The notes below the pieces were generated by a model. The model worked only from the letters and a program-made list of their open reading frames with translations, was not told the origin of the DNA and ran no database searches. From Cupriavidus pauculus (lineage in GTDB: Bacteria; Pseudomonadota; Gammaproteobacteria; Burkholderiales; Burkholderiaceae): a stretch of DNA of 64,000 nt. Location of the stretch: the NCBI RefSeq assembly GCF_003854935.1, contig NZ_CP033969.1:1488001-1552000 (forward strand), in the 5' to 3' direction. Positions 9,095 to 18,801 of this stretch are shown here, piece after piece (the stretch's first letter is position 1; each line of letters opens with the position of its first letter). A program made the translations under genes and the position numbers.

Positions 9095-10294
9095 TCAGAC
9101 GGACTTGCGCGGCAGGCGCTGGCCGATGGCGGCCACCAGCGCGCGGGCCAGCGACAGCTTGTCGGCGCGCGGCAGGCGCGTCATGCCCTGGGCATCGAAC
9201 AGGACGATCTCGTTGTCGTCCAGGCCGAACGTATGGTGGCCGATGTTGCCCACCAGCAGCGGCACGCCCTTGCGCTGGCGCTTCTGCTCGCCATACTGCT
9301 CCAGGTTCTCGCTCTCGGCGGCAAAGCCCACGCAGTAGGGCGCATCGGCGCGGGCGGCCACGGCCGCCAGGATGTCCGGGTTTTGCACGAACTGCAGCGT
9401 CGGCGTGTCGGTATCGTTGGCCTTCTTGAGCTTCTGCTGGGCGATCTCGGCCGGCCGCCAGTCGGCCACGGCGGCCACGGCCACGAAGATGTCCACGCCG
9501 CGCAGCTGCGCCATCACGGCATCGTGCATCTGCTGGGCGCTGCGGATATCGGTACGCGCCACGCCGCGCGGGGTGGGCAGCGCGGTAGGGCCGGCCACCA
9601 GCAGCACCTCGGCGCCGGCCTCGCGGGCGGCGCGGGCGATGGCAAAGCCCATCTTGCCCGACGACAGGTTGGTGATGCCGCGCACGGGGTCGATGGCCTC
9701 GAACGTCGGCCCGGCCGTGATCAGCATGCGCTTGCCCTGCAGCGGCTTGGGCTGGAAGAAGGCGACGAGGTCGTCGACCAGTTCCTCGGGCTCCAGCATG
9801 CGGCCGTCGCCAATCTCGCCGCACGCCTGGTCGCCGGTGCCGGGGCCCAGGATCGTCACGCCATCGGCGCGCAACTGGGCGGCATTGCGCTGCGTCGGCG
9901 CGGCGGCCCACATCTGGCGGTTCATCGCCGGGGCCACCAGCAGCGGGCATTCGCGCGCGATGCAGAGCGTGGTCAGCAGGTCGTCACAGAGGCCGTTGGC
10001 CACCTTGGCCAGGAAGTCAGTGGACGCCGGCGCGATCAGGATGGCGTCGGCCTCGCGCGAGAGGTCGATGTGCGCCATGTTGTTGTCCACGCGCGCATCC
10101 CACTGCGACAGGAACACCGGCCGCCCGGACAGCGCCTGCATCGTGACCGGCGTGATGAAGTGCGTTGCCGCCTCGGTCATCGCCACCTGCACGGTGGCGC
10201 CAGCCTTGGTCAGCAGCCGGACCAGCTCGGCCGACTTGTAGCAGGCGATGCCGCCAGTCAGGCCGAGGACGATGTGCTTGCCGCGCAAATCCAT
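9095..10294 (-). CDS. coaBC: Bifunctional phosphopantothenoylcysteine decarboxylase / phosphopantothenate-cysteine ligase
   Basis: Catalyses two successive steps of coenzyme A synthesis, CTP-dependent coupling of phosphopantothenate to cysteine and FMN-dependent decarboxylation. The 399-residue fusion keeps the CoaC residues in their E. coli positions: His75 in MAHIDLSR, Asn125 in APAMNRQMW and Cys158 in [10 protein letters not shown]. The CoaB half follows (about 190-399) with [23 protein letters not shown]. The ATG is at 10292-10294. It is separated from lspA by 265 bp that hold a palindromic repeat, and is followed closely by the flavin monooxygenase. Confidence 0.96.
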   Translation of the reverse strand: MDLRGKHIVLGLTGGIACYKSAELVRLLTKAGATVQVAMTEAATHFITPVTMQALSGRPVFLSQWDARVDNNMAHIDLSREADAILIAPASTDFLAKVANGLCDDLLTTLCIARECPLLVAPAMNRQMWAAAPTQRNAAQLRADGVTILGPGTGDQACGEIGDGRMLEPEELVDDLVAFFQPKPLQGKRMLITAGPTFEAIDPVRGITNLSSGKMGFAIARAAREAGAEVLLVAGPTALPTPRGVARTDIRSAQQMHDAVMAQLRGVDIFVAVAAVADWRPAEIAQQKLKKANDTDTPTLQFVQNPDILAAVAARADAPYCVGFAAESENLEQYGEQKRQRKGVPLLVGNIGHHTFGLDDNEIVLFDAQGMTRLPRADKLSLARALVAAIGQRLPRKSV

Positions 10295-10400
10295 GGGGAA
10301 CGCTCTTCAGAAAATCGGGGGTTCCGCATGATACCGCTGGCGGGGGGGATGTGCTGGGGGGCTTGCGTTGCCGGGATGGCTGCAGGCGCCGGAGGGCGGT

Positions 10401-10441
10401 TCCCCTCTCCCGCAAGCGGGAAAGGGGCCAGGGGAGAGGGC
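10401..10441. repeat. Dispersed CCCTCTCC palindromic repeat, copy 1
   Basis: TCCCCTCTCCCGC is followed by the inverted GCGGGAAAGGGG and then by GGGGAGAGGG. Related copies lie at 25251-25303 and 35134-35177. All three are intergenic. Here it sits between lspA and coaBC. Confidence 0.7.
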
Positions 10442-10559
10442 AGTCGCCTGGAGCACTAGTCCGGCTGGCCAGCCTGCGGCAGGCTTGCCCTCACCGGGGC
10501 AGGACGGTGGAAATCCGCGCGTGGCGGCTTTGGAGAGCGGGGCGGCAGGAATCCGCTGC

Positions 10560-11096
10560 TCAGTGCCGCCTTACCCGCCGCAGTTCGTCCACGATCAGCA
10601 GGACGGCGCCCAGCGTAATGGCGCAGTCGGCCACGTTGAAGGCCGGGAAGTGCGTGTTGCGCCAGTGGAAGTCCAGGAAGTCGATCACGTGGCCGTGGAT
10701 CACGCGGTCTACCACGTTGCCCACCGCGCCGCCCAGGATCAGCGATACGGCCAGGCAGAACAGCTTCTGGCCCGTGTGGCGGTACAGCAGCCAGACGATG
10801 AAGCCGCCCACCGCCACGCCCAGCAGCGTGAAGAACCAGCGCTGCCAGCCGCCGGCGTCGGCCAGGAAGCTGAACGCGGCGCCCTTGTTGTAGACCAGCA
10901 CGAGATTGAAGAAATTGGTGACCGGCCGCGACTCGGCGTACTGGAACGAGCGCGTGATCAGGACCTTGAAGAACTGGTCGATCATCACCACCAGCAGCGC
11001 AAAGGCCATCCACAGCCACGGCGTGACGTTGGCGCCCGACTTGCTCTTGCCGCGCGACGAACCGGCGCGCGAGGAACGGGTAGAGGACGTGGCCAT
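10560..11096 (-). CDS. lspA: Lipoprotein signal peptidase (signal peptidase II)
   Basis: Inner-membrane aspartyl protease that cleaves prolipoprotein signal peptides. The 178-residue protein has four hydrophobic segments (about 28-47, 66-80, 87-105, 113-128 and a last one near 157-172) and both catalytic aspartates, Asp130 in [10 protein letters not shown] and Asp157 in FNVADCAI. A basic 20-residue N-terminal tail rich in Ser and Arg precedes the first helix. The ATG (11094-11096) overlaps the ileS stop by one base, so it is coupled to ileS, the usual arrangement in Proteobacteria. Confidence 0.96.
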   Translation of the reverse strand: MATSSTRSSRAGSSRGKSKSGANVTPWLWMAFALLVVMIDQFFKVLITRSFQYAESRPVTNFFNLVLVYNKGAAFSFLADAGGWQRWFFTLLGVAVGGFIVWLLYRHTGQKLFCLAVSLILGGAVGNVVDRVIHGHVIDFLDFHWRNTHFPAFNVADCAITLGAVLLIVDELRRVRRH

Positions 11097-13975
11097 CAGG
11101 CGTGGCTCCTGTGCTCGCCGGCGCCGAACAGGTTGCTGTCGCAGCGGCCGCAAAGGGTGGGATGGGCGGGGTTGTGGCCCACGTCGGCGCGGTAGTGCCA
11201 GCAGCGCTCGCACTTGGCGTGCTGCGACGGCGTGACCGTCACCAGCAGGTCGCCGCCCTCGGGCGCCGCCGTGACCTTGGCGGCCGACGTCAGCAGCACG
11301 AAGCGCAGGTCGTCGTCCAGGCTCTGCAGCGCGGCCAGCACCGGCCCGCCCGCGGCGATCGTCACCTCGGCCTGCAGCGACGACCCGATGTCGCCTTCCA
11401 CGCGCACCGCTTCAAGCTGGCGCGTGACCTCGGCGCGCACGGCGCGGATCTCGTGCCACTTCTGCAGCAGGTCGTCGGCGTCGTCCACGGCCGGCACCTC
11501 GTAGTAGGTGCTCGTGAAGATCGTGTCGGTGTGCGCGGTGCCGTGCTGGAACACCTGCCAGGCTTCCTCGGCCGTGAACGACAGGAACGGCGCCATCCAG
11601 TGCAGCATCGACTGGGTGATGTGGTACAGCGCGTTCTGCGCGGCGCGGCGGGCCTGCGAGTCGGCCGCCGTGGTGTACAGGCGGTCCTTCAGCACGTCCA
11701 GGTAGAAGCCGCCCAGGTCTTCGGAGCAGAACGTCTGGAGCTTGGCCACCACCGGGTGGAACTCGTACTGCTGGTAATGCGACAGCACTTCCTTCTGCAG
11801 GCGGTCGGTCAGGGCCACGGCGTAGCGGTCGATCTCCAGCCATTCCGACGCCGGCAGCGCGTGTCTGGCGTGGTCGTAGTCGGTCAGGTTGGCCAGCAGG
11901 AAGCGCAGCGTGTTGCGGATGCGGCGGTAGCCTTCCACCACGCGCTTGAGGATCTCGTCGGAGATCGACAGCTCGCCCGAGTAGTCGGTCGATGCCACCC
12001 ACAGGCGGATGATCTCGGCGCCCATCTTGTTCGAGATGTCCTGCGGCGCCACCGTGTTGCCGATGGACTTCGACATCTTGCGGCCCTCGCCGTCGACCGT
12101 GAAGCCGTGCGTCAGCAGCGCCTTGTAGGGCGGCTTGCCGTACAGCATCGACGCGGTCAGCAGCGACGAGTGGAACCAGCCGCGATGCTGGTCGGAGCCT
12201 TCCAGGTACAGGTCGGCCAGGCGGCCATCGGGCGTGTCGGCCGACGGCTCGTACAGTTTGTCGCGGTGCGAGCCGCGGATCACGGTCCAGTGCGTGGTGC
12301 CGGAGTCGAACCAGACGTCCAGCGTGTCGCGGTTCTTCTCGTACAGCGCGGCCTCGTCGCCCAGCAGTTCCTTCGGGTCGAGCGACTGCCACGCCTCGAT
12401 GCCGCCCTTTTCCACGCGCCGGGCCACTTCTTCCAGCAGCGCGGGCGTATTCGGGTGCAGCGCGCCGGTTTCCTTGTGGACGAAGAACGCCATCGGCACG
12501 CCCCACTGGCGCTGGCGCGACAGCGTCCAGTCCGGCCGGTTGGCGATCATGTTGTGCAGCCGCTGCTTACCCCACGACGGGTAGAACTCGGTGGCCTCGA
12601 TGCCGGCCAGCGCCGTCGCGCGCAGCGTCGGGCCGTTGTCGGCCGGATCCACGTCCATGCCCGCGAACCACTGCGAAGTGGCGCGGTAGATGATCGGCGT
12701 CTTGTGGCGCCAGCAGTGCATGTAGCTGTGCTCGTACTTGTGCGAGTTGAACAGGTTGCCCGACTCACGTAGTACTTCCACGATTTTCGGATTCGCGTCC
12801 CAGATCGACAGGCCGCCGAACAGCGGCAGCGTGCTGGCGTAGACGCCATCGCCCATCACCGGGCTGATGATGTCCGCATCCGGCATGCCGTGCGCCTTGC
12901 ACGACTGGAAATCCTCCACGCCATAGGCCGGGGCCGAGTGGACGATGCCGGTGCCGGTGTCGGTCGTGACGTAGTCGCCCAGGTAGACCGGCGCCGTGCG
13001 CGCGTAGCCGGCGTCCATCGTTGCCAGCGGATGGTGGAAGCGGACCTCGGTCAGCGCGTCGCCACGGGCGGTGGCCACCACGGTGCCTTCCAGCGCGTAG
13101 GTCTTCAGTTGCTCCTCGACGCGGTCCTTGGCCAGGATCAGGAAGCCGCGCGGCGTGTCCACCAGCGCGTATTCGACTTCCGGATGCATGTTCAGCGCCT
13201 GGTTCGACGGGATTGTCCACGGCGTGGTGGTCCAGATCACGATCCAGCCCGGCTTGCCTTCAAGCTGGGCCAGCGGCACGTGGAAGGCGTGGGCGATCTT
13301 GTCGGTCTCCGCGAACGGGAAGCCGACGTCGATCGACAGGTCGACCTTGTCCTTGTATTCCACCTCGGCCTCGGCCAGCGCCGAGCCGCAGTCGAAGCAC
13401 CAGTTCACCGGCTTCAGGCCGCGGAACACGTAGCCTTTCTCCATGATCTTGCCCAGCGCGCGCAGCTCGTCGGCTTCGTTGCTGAAGTTCATGGTCAGGT
13501 ACGGGTTGTCCCAGTCGCCCAGCACGCCCAGGCGCTCGAAGTCCTTCTTCTGGCGGGCGATCTGTTCGGTGGCGTAGGCGCGTGCCTTGGACTGCACTTC
13601 CTGCACGGGCAGGCCCTTGCCGAACTGTTTTTCGATCTGGATCTCGATCGGCATGCCATGGCAGTCCCAGCCCGGCACGTAGACGGCGTCCAGCCCGGTC
13701 AGGCCGCGCGCCTTGATGATCATGTCCTTGAGGACCTTGTTCACGGCGTGGCCGATGTGGATGTCGCCGTTGGCGTACGGGGGGCCGTCATGCAGCACAA
13801 ACTTCTTGGCGCCCTTGCGGGCCGCGCGGATCTTCTTGTAGATCTGCTTGTCCTGCCACTGCTTGACCCACTGCGGCTCGCGCTTGGGCAGGTCGCCGCG
13901 CATCGGGAACGGGGTATCCAGCAGGTTCACCGGATACTTGCTTTTTTCGGGCTTGGCGCGTTTGTCGTCGGACAT
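11096..13975 (-). CDS. ileS: Isoleucyl-tRNA synthetase
   Basis: Charges tRNA-Ile and edits misactivated valine. The 959-residue class I enzyme has the HIGH motif at residues 73-76 ([10 protein letters not shown]), KMSKS beginning at Lys633, and a C-terminal zinc ribbon [12 protein letters not shown]...CGRC that is typical of the bacterial type 1 enzyme. The ATG at 13973-13975 ([15 protein letters not shown]) is chosen; the in-frame extension upstream is not protein-like. The stop overlaps lspA. ribF lies 121 bp upstream on the same strand. Confidence 0.97.
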   Translation of the reverse strand: MSDDKRAKPEKSKYPVNLLDTPFPMRGDLPKREPQWVKQWQDKQIYKKIRAARKGAKKFVLHDGPPYANGDIHIGHAVNKVLKDMIIKARGLTGLDAVYVPGWDCHGMPIEIQIEKQFGKGLPVQEVQSKARAYATEQIARQKKDFERLGVLGDWDNPYLTMNFSNEADELRALGKIMEKGYVFRGLKPVNWCFDCGSALAEAEVEYKDKVDLSIDVGFPFAETDKIAHAFHVPLAQLEGKPGWIVIWTTTPWTIPSNQALNMHPEVEYALVDTPRGFLILAKDRVEEQLKTYALEGTVVATARGDALTEVRFHHPLATMDAGYARTAPVYLGDYVTTDTGTGIVHSAPAYGVEDFQSCKAHGMPDADIISPVMGDGVYASTLPLFGGLSIWDANPKIVEVLRESGNLFNSHKYEHSYMHCWRHKTPIIYRATSQWFAGMDVDPADNGPTLRATALAGIEATEFYPSWGKQRLHNMIANRPDWTLSRQRQWGVPMAFFVHKETGALHPNTPALLEEVARRVEKGGIEAWQSLDPKELLGDEAALYEKNRDTLDVWFDSGTTHWTVIRGSHRDKLYEPSADTPDGRLADLYLEGSDQHRGWFHSSLLTASMLYGKPPYKALLTHGFTVDGEGRKMSKSIGNTVAPQDISNKMGAEIIRLWVASTDYSGELSISDEILKRVVEGYRRIRNTLRFLLANLTDYDHARHALPASEWLEIDRYAVALTDRLQKEVLSHYQQYEFHPVVAKLQTFCSEDLGGFYLDVLKDRLYTTAADSQARRAAQNALYHITQSMLHWMAPFLSFTAEEAWQVFQHGTAHTDTIFTSTYYEVPAVDDADDLLQKWHEIRAVRAEVTRQLEAVRVEGDIGSSLQAEVTIAAGGPVLAALQSLDDDLRFVLLTSAAKVTAAPEGGDLLVTVTPSQHAKCERCWHYRADVGHNPAHPTLCGRCDSNLFGAGEHRSHA

Positions 13976-14096
13976 GGTCGATTCTCGGGGCAATTCGTCG
14001 GGCGCGCGGCGGGCGTTGGCCGCCGCGCGCGGATCATTCTGGGCAAGGCGGGGCGGGTCCCGGCGGCGCGCTGCGGTGGCGGCGCGCTGCCGGCCG

Positions 14097-15083
14097 CTAG
14101 CTAATTCGGTCGGTCGCGGAGGTGGCGAAGTCGCGGCGGCCGCTGCCGTCGGGCGCCGCCAGGCCAAAGAACGCGCGGGCGTCGTCGGCATCCTTGGCAA
14201 TCGCGGCGGTCAGCGCCTCCAGCGAGTGGAAGCGCGCCTCGTCGCGCAGCTTCTTCATGAATTCCACGCGCACCAGCTTGCCGTACAGGTTCTGGCTCAC
14301 GTCGAACAGGTGCACTTCCAGCAGCACGCGGCCCGCGTCTTCCACGGTCGGCCGCACGCCGATGCTGGCCACGCCGGGCAGCGGCTGGTCGGCGATGCCG
14401 TGCACCTGCACCACGAAGATGCCGTTCACGGCCGGGCGCTTGTGCGTAATCCGCAGGTTCAGCGTGGGGAAGCCGAGGTTGCGGCCCAGCTTGCGGCCGT
14501 GGATCACGTGGCCGCTGATCGCGTAGCCGTGGCCCAGCAGACGGCGGGCATGCTCCAGGTCGCCGTCGGCCAGCGCCTGGCGCACGGCCGAGCTGGAGAT
14601 CCGGATGCCGCCTTCGGACACCGAGCCCATCTGCTCGACGTCGAAGCCGAACTGGCGGCCGGCCTGCTGCAGGTAGGCAAAGTCGCCCGCGCGGCGGGCG
14701 CCGAAGCGGAAATCGTCGCCCACCAGCACCCAGCGGGCGTGCAGGCCGTTCCAGAGCACGTTCTCGACGAACGCCTGCGGCGACTGGGCGGCAAAATGGG
14801 CGTTGAAATGCTCGACCACCACGCGGTCCACGCCATTGCGGCGCAGTGCGTCGAGCTTGTCGCGCAGCAGGGCAATGCGGGTGGGGGCGTGTTCGGGCGC
14901 GAAGAACTCGCGCGGATGCGGCTCGAACGTCATGACGCACAGCGGCAGGCCGCGGGCGTCGGCCGCGGCGCGGGCGCGCGCGAGCAACGACTGGTGGCCG
15001 CGATGCACACCGTCGAAATTGCCGATGGTGAGCGCGCAGGGCGCCCGGCTTTCGGCGTTGGGCAGGCCGCGGAAGACTTTCAC
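14097..15083 (-). CDS. ribF: Bifunctional riboflavin kinase / FAD synthetase
   Basis: Makes FMN and FAD from riboflavin. The 328-residue protein has the nucleotidyltransferase domain ([17 protein letters not shown], about residues 18-34, and GDDFRFG) and the C-terminal flavokinase domain with [15 protein letters not shown] and the [10 protein letters not shown]-like block. It heads the minus-strand block ribF-ileS-lspA, a common bacterial arrangement. The start is the ATG at 15081-15083. Confidence 0.97.
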   Translation of the reverse strand: MKVFRGLPNAESRAPCALTIGNFDGVHRGHQSLLARARAAADARGLPLCVMTFEPHPREFFAPEHAPTRIALLRDKLDALRRNGVDRVVVEHFNAHFAAQSPQAFVENVLWNGLHARWVLVGDDFRFGARRAGDFAYLQQAGRQFGFDVEQMGSVSEGGIRISSSAVRQALADGDLEHARRLLGHGYAISGHVIHGRKLGRNLGFPTLNLRITHKRPAVNGIFVVQVHGIADQPLPGVASIGVRPTVEDAGRVLLEVHLFDVSQNLYGKLVRVEFMKKLRDEARFHSLEALTAAIAKDADDARAFFGLAAPDGSGRRDFATSATDRIS

Positions 15084-15369
15084 GAGGACGGCGGACGAGC
15101 GTTTCAGGGAAAGCGAGCATTATAAGGCGAATGGCCCGCCCTGCCGCCGCTTGTCCCGGTTTTGCCGGACCGGGCCTGGTGCCAGTGTCGCCAAGCTGCC
15201 CACAAATGGCGAAATTGTGGCGCCATGCGCCACCCCGCGATGGCGCAGCGCCGCAAAAGCCGGCATGATATGCGCGATTCAGAACAAGAACCGCGCGATT
15301 CCTGCAACAGTCGCCGCCGTCCGGGTCGGGTTGCAGCGGAATGTCGTCGCCTTACATGCCAGGCCACAC

Positions 15370-17160
15370 TTGAACGCGCTGCTAAACAAGATCCTGCCGC
15401 CCCCAGGGCCGCAACTGGATACCGAGACGCGGGCCAAACTGCTGGCCACCGTCCACCGCGTATCGCCCACCGCCATTGCATCTTCCGTGCTGCTGCCCAC
15501 GCTGACCGCCTGGGCCTTCTGGCGCGAAGCCAACCACGCCGCGCTGCTGATCTGGTGCGCCATCATGCTGCTGCTCACCGCCGGGGGTAGCTGGTTCTAC
15601 TTCGGTTACCAGCGCGACAGCGGCAAGATGAGCCGTTCGGCGCACACGCGGAAGTGGTGGAACAACATGCGCGCCATCGCGTTCCTGACCGGGCTGACCT
15701 GGGGCAGCTCGGCCGTGCTGCACCTGTATACAGAGTCGGTGGTGTTCTCCAGCGTGCTGTACCTGCTGACGCTCGGCGTGCTGGCCGGCGGCGCCACGTC
15801 CCAGTCGCCGATCCCGTCGAACCTCGTCTTTGCCGGCGTGCCGATCCTGGTGCCCAACATCCTGCTGGCCGACTTTGCCTTCCCCGGCCATGGCGGCTTT
15901 GTGCAGATCCTGCTGGTCGTCTACGCGCTGATGCTGGCGCGCCACTCGCTGAACCTGCAGCACACGCTGGTGCGCGCCATCCAGCTCGAATCGGAAAGCC
16001 GCCGGCTGGCCAAGCAGTTCCAGGAGGAAAAGGAGCGCGCGCTGCACGCCAGCGAGGAAAAGTCGCGCTTCCTGGCGGCGGCCAGCCACGACCTGCGCCA
16101 GCCCGTGCATGCGCTGGTGATGCTGGTGGAAGCGTTGCGCGCGCGCAACCAGTCCAGCGCGCTGCATCCGCTGGTGGAGCAGGTGGCCGCCGGCACGCAG
16201 ACCATCGACCTGTTGTTCCGGTCGCTGCTGGACCTGTCCAAGCTCGAAGGCCGCAAGGTCCTGCCCACGCTGGAACCGTGCGAGCTGCACGTGCTGATCC
16301 ACGACGTGATGAGCCAGTTCGCGGCCGACGCGCGCGAAAGCGGCCTGACGCTGACGCCGCGCGTGCCCGACGAACTCTATGCGATGGCCGAGCCCGTGCT
16401 GCTGCGCCGCGCGCTGTTCAACCTCGTGCAGAACGCGCTGCGCTACACCAGGCGGGGCGGCATCCTGATCACCGCGCGCCAGCGCCGCAAGCACGTGCGC
16501 GTGGAAGTGTGGGATACCGGCGCCGGCATCACGCCCGAGCACCTGCCCGAGATCTTCTCGCCGTACTACCAGGTCCACAACCCGCAGCGCGACCCGTCGC
16601 AGGGGCTGGGGCTGGGCCTGGCCATCTTCAAGGAATGCGTGCGGCTGATGCGCGGCACCTACGGCGTGCGGTCGGTGCCGGGCAAGGGGTCGGTGTTCTG
16701 GTTCGCGCTGGCGCCGGTGCCGGCCGAGACCGTCGATAACGTCCGCGCCATGCGTGCCAACGCGCAGGCCGAGGAAGCGCGGCAGGACCGCCTGCGCGGC
16801 ACGGTGCTGGTGGTGGACGACGACAGCCAGATCCGCAAGGCGTGGATCGCGCTGATGGAGGCGTGGGGCATCCGCGTGGCCTGCGCCGCCCACGGGCAGG
16901 AGGCCGATGCGCTGTTCGCCAAGGGGCTCAAGCCGGACATCATCTTCTGCGACCTGCGCCTGCCCGGCAACGAGAACGGGCTGGACCTGCTGGAACGCTG
17001 GCAGACCACGCAGCCGCAGGCGCGCAGCGCGCTGCTGACCGGCGACCTGAAATCGGCGGCGCTGCTGGCGGCCGAGGACGCCGGCTACTTCGTGCTGCCC
17101 AAGCCGGTGGACCCGGCCAACCTGCGCATGCTGCTGCGCCGCTGGCTGCAGGCCGGCTGA
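15370..17160 (+). CDS. Membrane hybrid sensor histidine kinase / response regulator
   Basis: From the proposed TTG (15370) the protein is 596 aa. It has about six N-terminal membrane segments between residues 30 and 200, no obvious periplasmic sensor domain, a HisKA motif AAASHDLRQPVHAL with the phospho-acceptor His240, an HATPase domain (LFNLVQNALRYT, DTGAGI, GLGLGLAIF) and a C-terminal receiver domain with DDD at its start and the phospho-acceptor Asp528 in FCDLRLPG. The start is uncertain: TTG gives the homology-like MNALLNK reading, while an in-frame ATG at 15265 would add 35 residues. It converges on a NarL-type regulator that is its likely partner. A signal cannot be inferred. Confidence 0.9.
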   Translation: MNALLNKILPPPGPQLDTETRAKLLATVHRVSPTAIASSVLLPTLTAWAFWREANHAALLIWCAIMLLLTAGGSWFYFGYQRDSGKMSRSAHTRKWWNNMRAIAFLTGLTWGSSAVLHLYTESVVFSSVLYLLTLGVLAGGATSQSPIPSNLVFAGVPILVPNILLADFAFPGHGGFVQILLVVYALMLARHSLNLQHTLVRAIQLESESRRLAKQFQEEKERALHASEEKSRFLAAASHDLRQPVHALVMLVEALRARNQSSALHPLVEQVAAGTQTIDLLFRSLLDLSKLEGRKVLPTLEPCELHVLIHDVMSQFAADARESGLTLTPRVPDELYAMAEPVLLRRALFNLVQNALRYTRRGGILITARQRRKHVRVEVWDTGAGITPEHLPEIFSPYYQVHNPQRDPSQGLGLGLAIFKECVRLMRGTYGVRSVPGKGSVFWFALAPVPAETVDNVRAMRANAQAEEARQDRLRGTVLVVDDDSQIRKAWIALMEAWGIRVACAAHGQEADALFAKGLKPDIIFCDLRLPGNENGLDLLERWQTTQPQARSALLTGDLKSAALLAAEDAGYFVLPKPVDPANLRMLLRRWLQAG

Positions 17161-17186
17161 GACCGTCAGGCATCGCCGCAAACAAC

Positions 17187-17214
17187 AACGCCGCCCGGAG
17201 TGGGCGGCGTTTTG
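17187..17214. terminator. Bidirectional intrinsic terminator between kinase and regulator
   Basis: A 10-bp stem AACGCCGCCC (17187-17196) / GGGCGGCGTT (17202-17211) with T-run to the right lies between two convergent genes. Confidence 0.82.
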
Positions 17215-17244
17215 CATGGCGATCCCGCGATGGTGCGGTGGCGC

Positions 17245-17904
17245 TTACTGGCGCAGGCGGAAGCGTTCCATCCGCGACATCACCTGCATGCGCGTGCGCA
17301 CGCCCAGGCGCTGCAGGATGGCGGAGACGTGTTCCTTCACCGTGTTCTCGGTCAGGCCCAGCTTGCGCGCGATGACCTTGTTCGGCAGCCCTTCGAGCAC
17401 CAGCGCCAGCACCGAGCCCTGGCGCGGCGTCAGGCCCAGCTCGGCCGGGGTGACCGGAATGCCGTGCGCGGGACCGAACGATTGCGAGCGGCCGGACAAT
17501 GCCTCGTCCGACGGAAAGCTCGTATCGCCGGCCAGCACCTTGCGCACGGCCGCGGTGAAGGCGTTGGCATCGAGATGCTTGCCGACAAAGCCGCACGCGG
17601 ACAGCGCCCGTGCGCGCCCGACGATCTCGGGCGTGGCCTCGGCGGACATGAAGATGAAGCGCGCGCCCGGAATCACGGTCTTGAACGCCTGCATGGCATC
17701 GAAGCCGGTGCCATCGTTCAGCCAGATATCGAGCAGCACGATATCGGGACGGAGTCCCTGGTTCAGCGAGTGGAGAGCTTCCTTGGCACTACCGGCGGCA
17801 TGGACGGCGACGTCGGGCATCACCTCCGCCAGGAAGGCGGTGGTGCCGGAAAGAGCCATAGGATGATCATCGACCACCAACAAAGTCGGTGCAGCGTTCG
17901 ACAT
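17245..17904 (-). CDS. NarL/FixJ-type response regulator
   Basis: A 219-residue two-domain regulator. The receiver domain (1-120) has the acidic pair DD at 12-13, the phospho-acceptor Asp59 in IVLLDIWLND and Lys109 in GFVGKHL. The C-terminal LuxR-type helix-turn-helix (about 150-210) reads LTPRQGSVLALVLEGLPNKVIARKL in two adjoining pieces and TENTVKEHVSAIL. It faces the hybrid kinase gene tail to tail, which suggests a phosphorelay pair, although convergent rather than operonic. The target genes are unknown. Upstream lies the 237-bp region shared with purN. Confidence 0.93.
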   Translation of the reverse strand: MSNAAPTLLVVDDHPMALSGTTAFLAEVMPDVAVHAAGSAKEALHSLNQGLRPDIVLLDIWLNDGTGFDAMQAFKTVIPGARFIFMSAEATPEIVGRARALSACGFVGKHLDANAFTAAVRKVLAGDTSFPSDEALSGRSQSFGPAHGIPVTPAELGLTPRQGSVLALVLEGLPNKVIARKLGLTENTVKEHVSAILQRLGVRTRMQVMSRMERFRLRQ

Positions 17905-18128
17905 GCGTATTCCCGTCTAATTTCCCGTTTCGTCCTTGTTGTCACCGTATTCGCGGAATCCGGCGCGTGGACGTAGGGCCCACTCTATCAGAGCGGGGTG
18001 CGCGTCACAATCCGTCACACTGGGGTGTTTTTTCTTGCAACACGGACGCAAAGCGTTGTGGGAGGCGCGTTTCGCGGTAATTAAGTACCTATTGAGCACG
18101 GATTGCAAGCGTTTGGACAACAGCTTGG

Positions 18129-18134
18129 TAGAAT
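18129..18134 (+). promoter_or_regulatory. -10 box of purN, probably leaderless
   Basis: TAGAAT lies exactly 7 nt before the purN ATG. The -35 is poor (TTGCAA at 18103-18108 with a 20-nt spacer). No ribosome site fits between the box and the start codon. Confidence 0.5.
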
Positions 18135-18141
18135 CGCGGCG

Positions 18142-18801
18142 ATGAAAAATATTGTCATATTGATTTCCGGGCGTGGCTCCAATATGGAAGCGATCGTCCG
18201 GGCCTGCGCAGCCGAGCATTGGCCGGCGCGCGTGGCCGCGGTGCTGTCCAACCGGCCCGATGCCACGGGCCTGCAGTTCGCCGCCAGCCACGGCATTGCC
18301 ACAGGTGTGGTGGACCACAAGCAGTTTCCCGATCGTGAGCAGTTCGATGCGGCGATGCGCGATGCCATCGACGCGTTCCAGCCCGACCTGGTCGTGCTGG
18401 CCGGCTTCATGCGTATCCTGACCGACGGCTTTGTCGAGCACTACGCGGGCCGGATGCTGAATATCCATCCGTCGCTGCTGCCGAGCTTTCCCGGCATGCA
18501 CACGCATCGCCAGGCGCTGGAGGCCGGCGTGAAGCTGCATGGCGCGACCGTGCATTTCGTCACGCCGCAGCTGGACCACGGCCCGATCGTGATGCAGGCC
18601 GCGCTCGATGTTCTGCCAGGCGACACGCCCGAGTCGCTGGCCGATCGTTTGCTCGATAGCGAACATGTGATTTACCCGCGCGCCGTGCGCTGGTTCGTCG
18701 AAGACCGCCTGCATGTGCAGGACGGTGTCGTTCAAGTTCAACCGGCCGAGCCCCAATGGTTCATGGCCATCTCGCCCACCGAGGCAGGAAAACAGCCATG
18801 A
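18142..18801 (+). CDS. purN: Phosphoribosylglycinamide formyltransferase
   Basis: Transfers the formyl group of 10-formyltetrahydrofolate to GAR in purine synthesis. The 219-residue protein has the GAR phosphate loop SGRGSNMEAI (about 9-18) and the catalytic residues Asn108 and His110 in LNIHPSLLPSFPG with Asp145 in LDHGPIV. The ATG at 18142 is chosen because homology begins at MKNIVILISG. The stop overlaps the rsmB start by four bases, so it forms an operon with rsmB and the channel gene. Confidence 0.97.
   Translation: MKNIVILISGRGSNMEAIVRACAAEHWPARVAAVLSNRPDATGLQFAASHGIATGVVDHKQFPDREQFDAAMRDAIDAFQPDLVVLAGFMRILTDGFVEHYAGRMLNIHPSLLPSFPGMHTHRQALEAGVKLHGATVHFVTPQLDHGPIVMQAALDVLPGDTPESLADRLLDSEHVIYPRAVRWFVEDRLHVQDGVVQVQPAEPQWFMAISPTEAGKQP

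Noticed and set aside
13976-14096. T-box-like or other riboswitch ahead of ileS
   Set aside because: The 121-bp gap is GC-rich without a T-box motif, specifier loop or terminator that I can recognise.
15084-15369. FMN riboswitch between ribF and the kinase
   Set aside because: The conserved FMN-aptamer blocks are not visible in the ribF leader.
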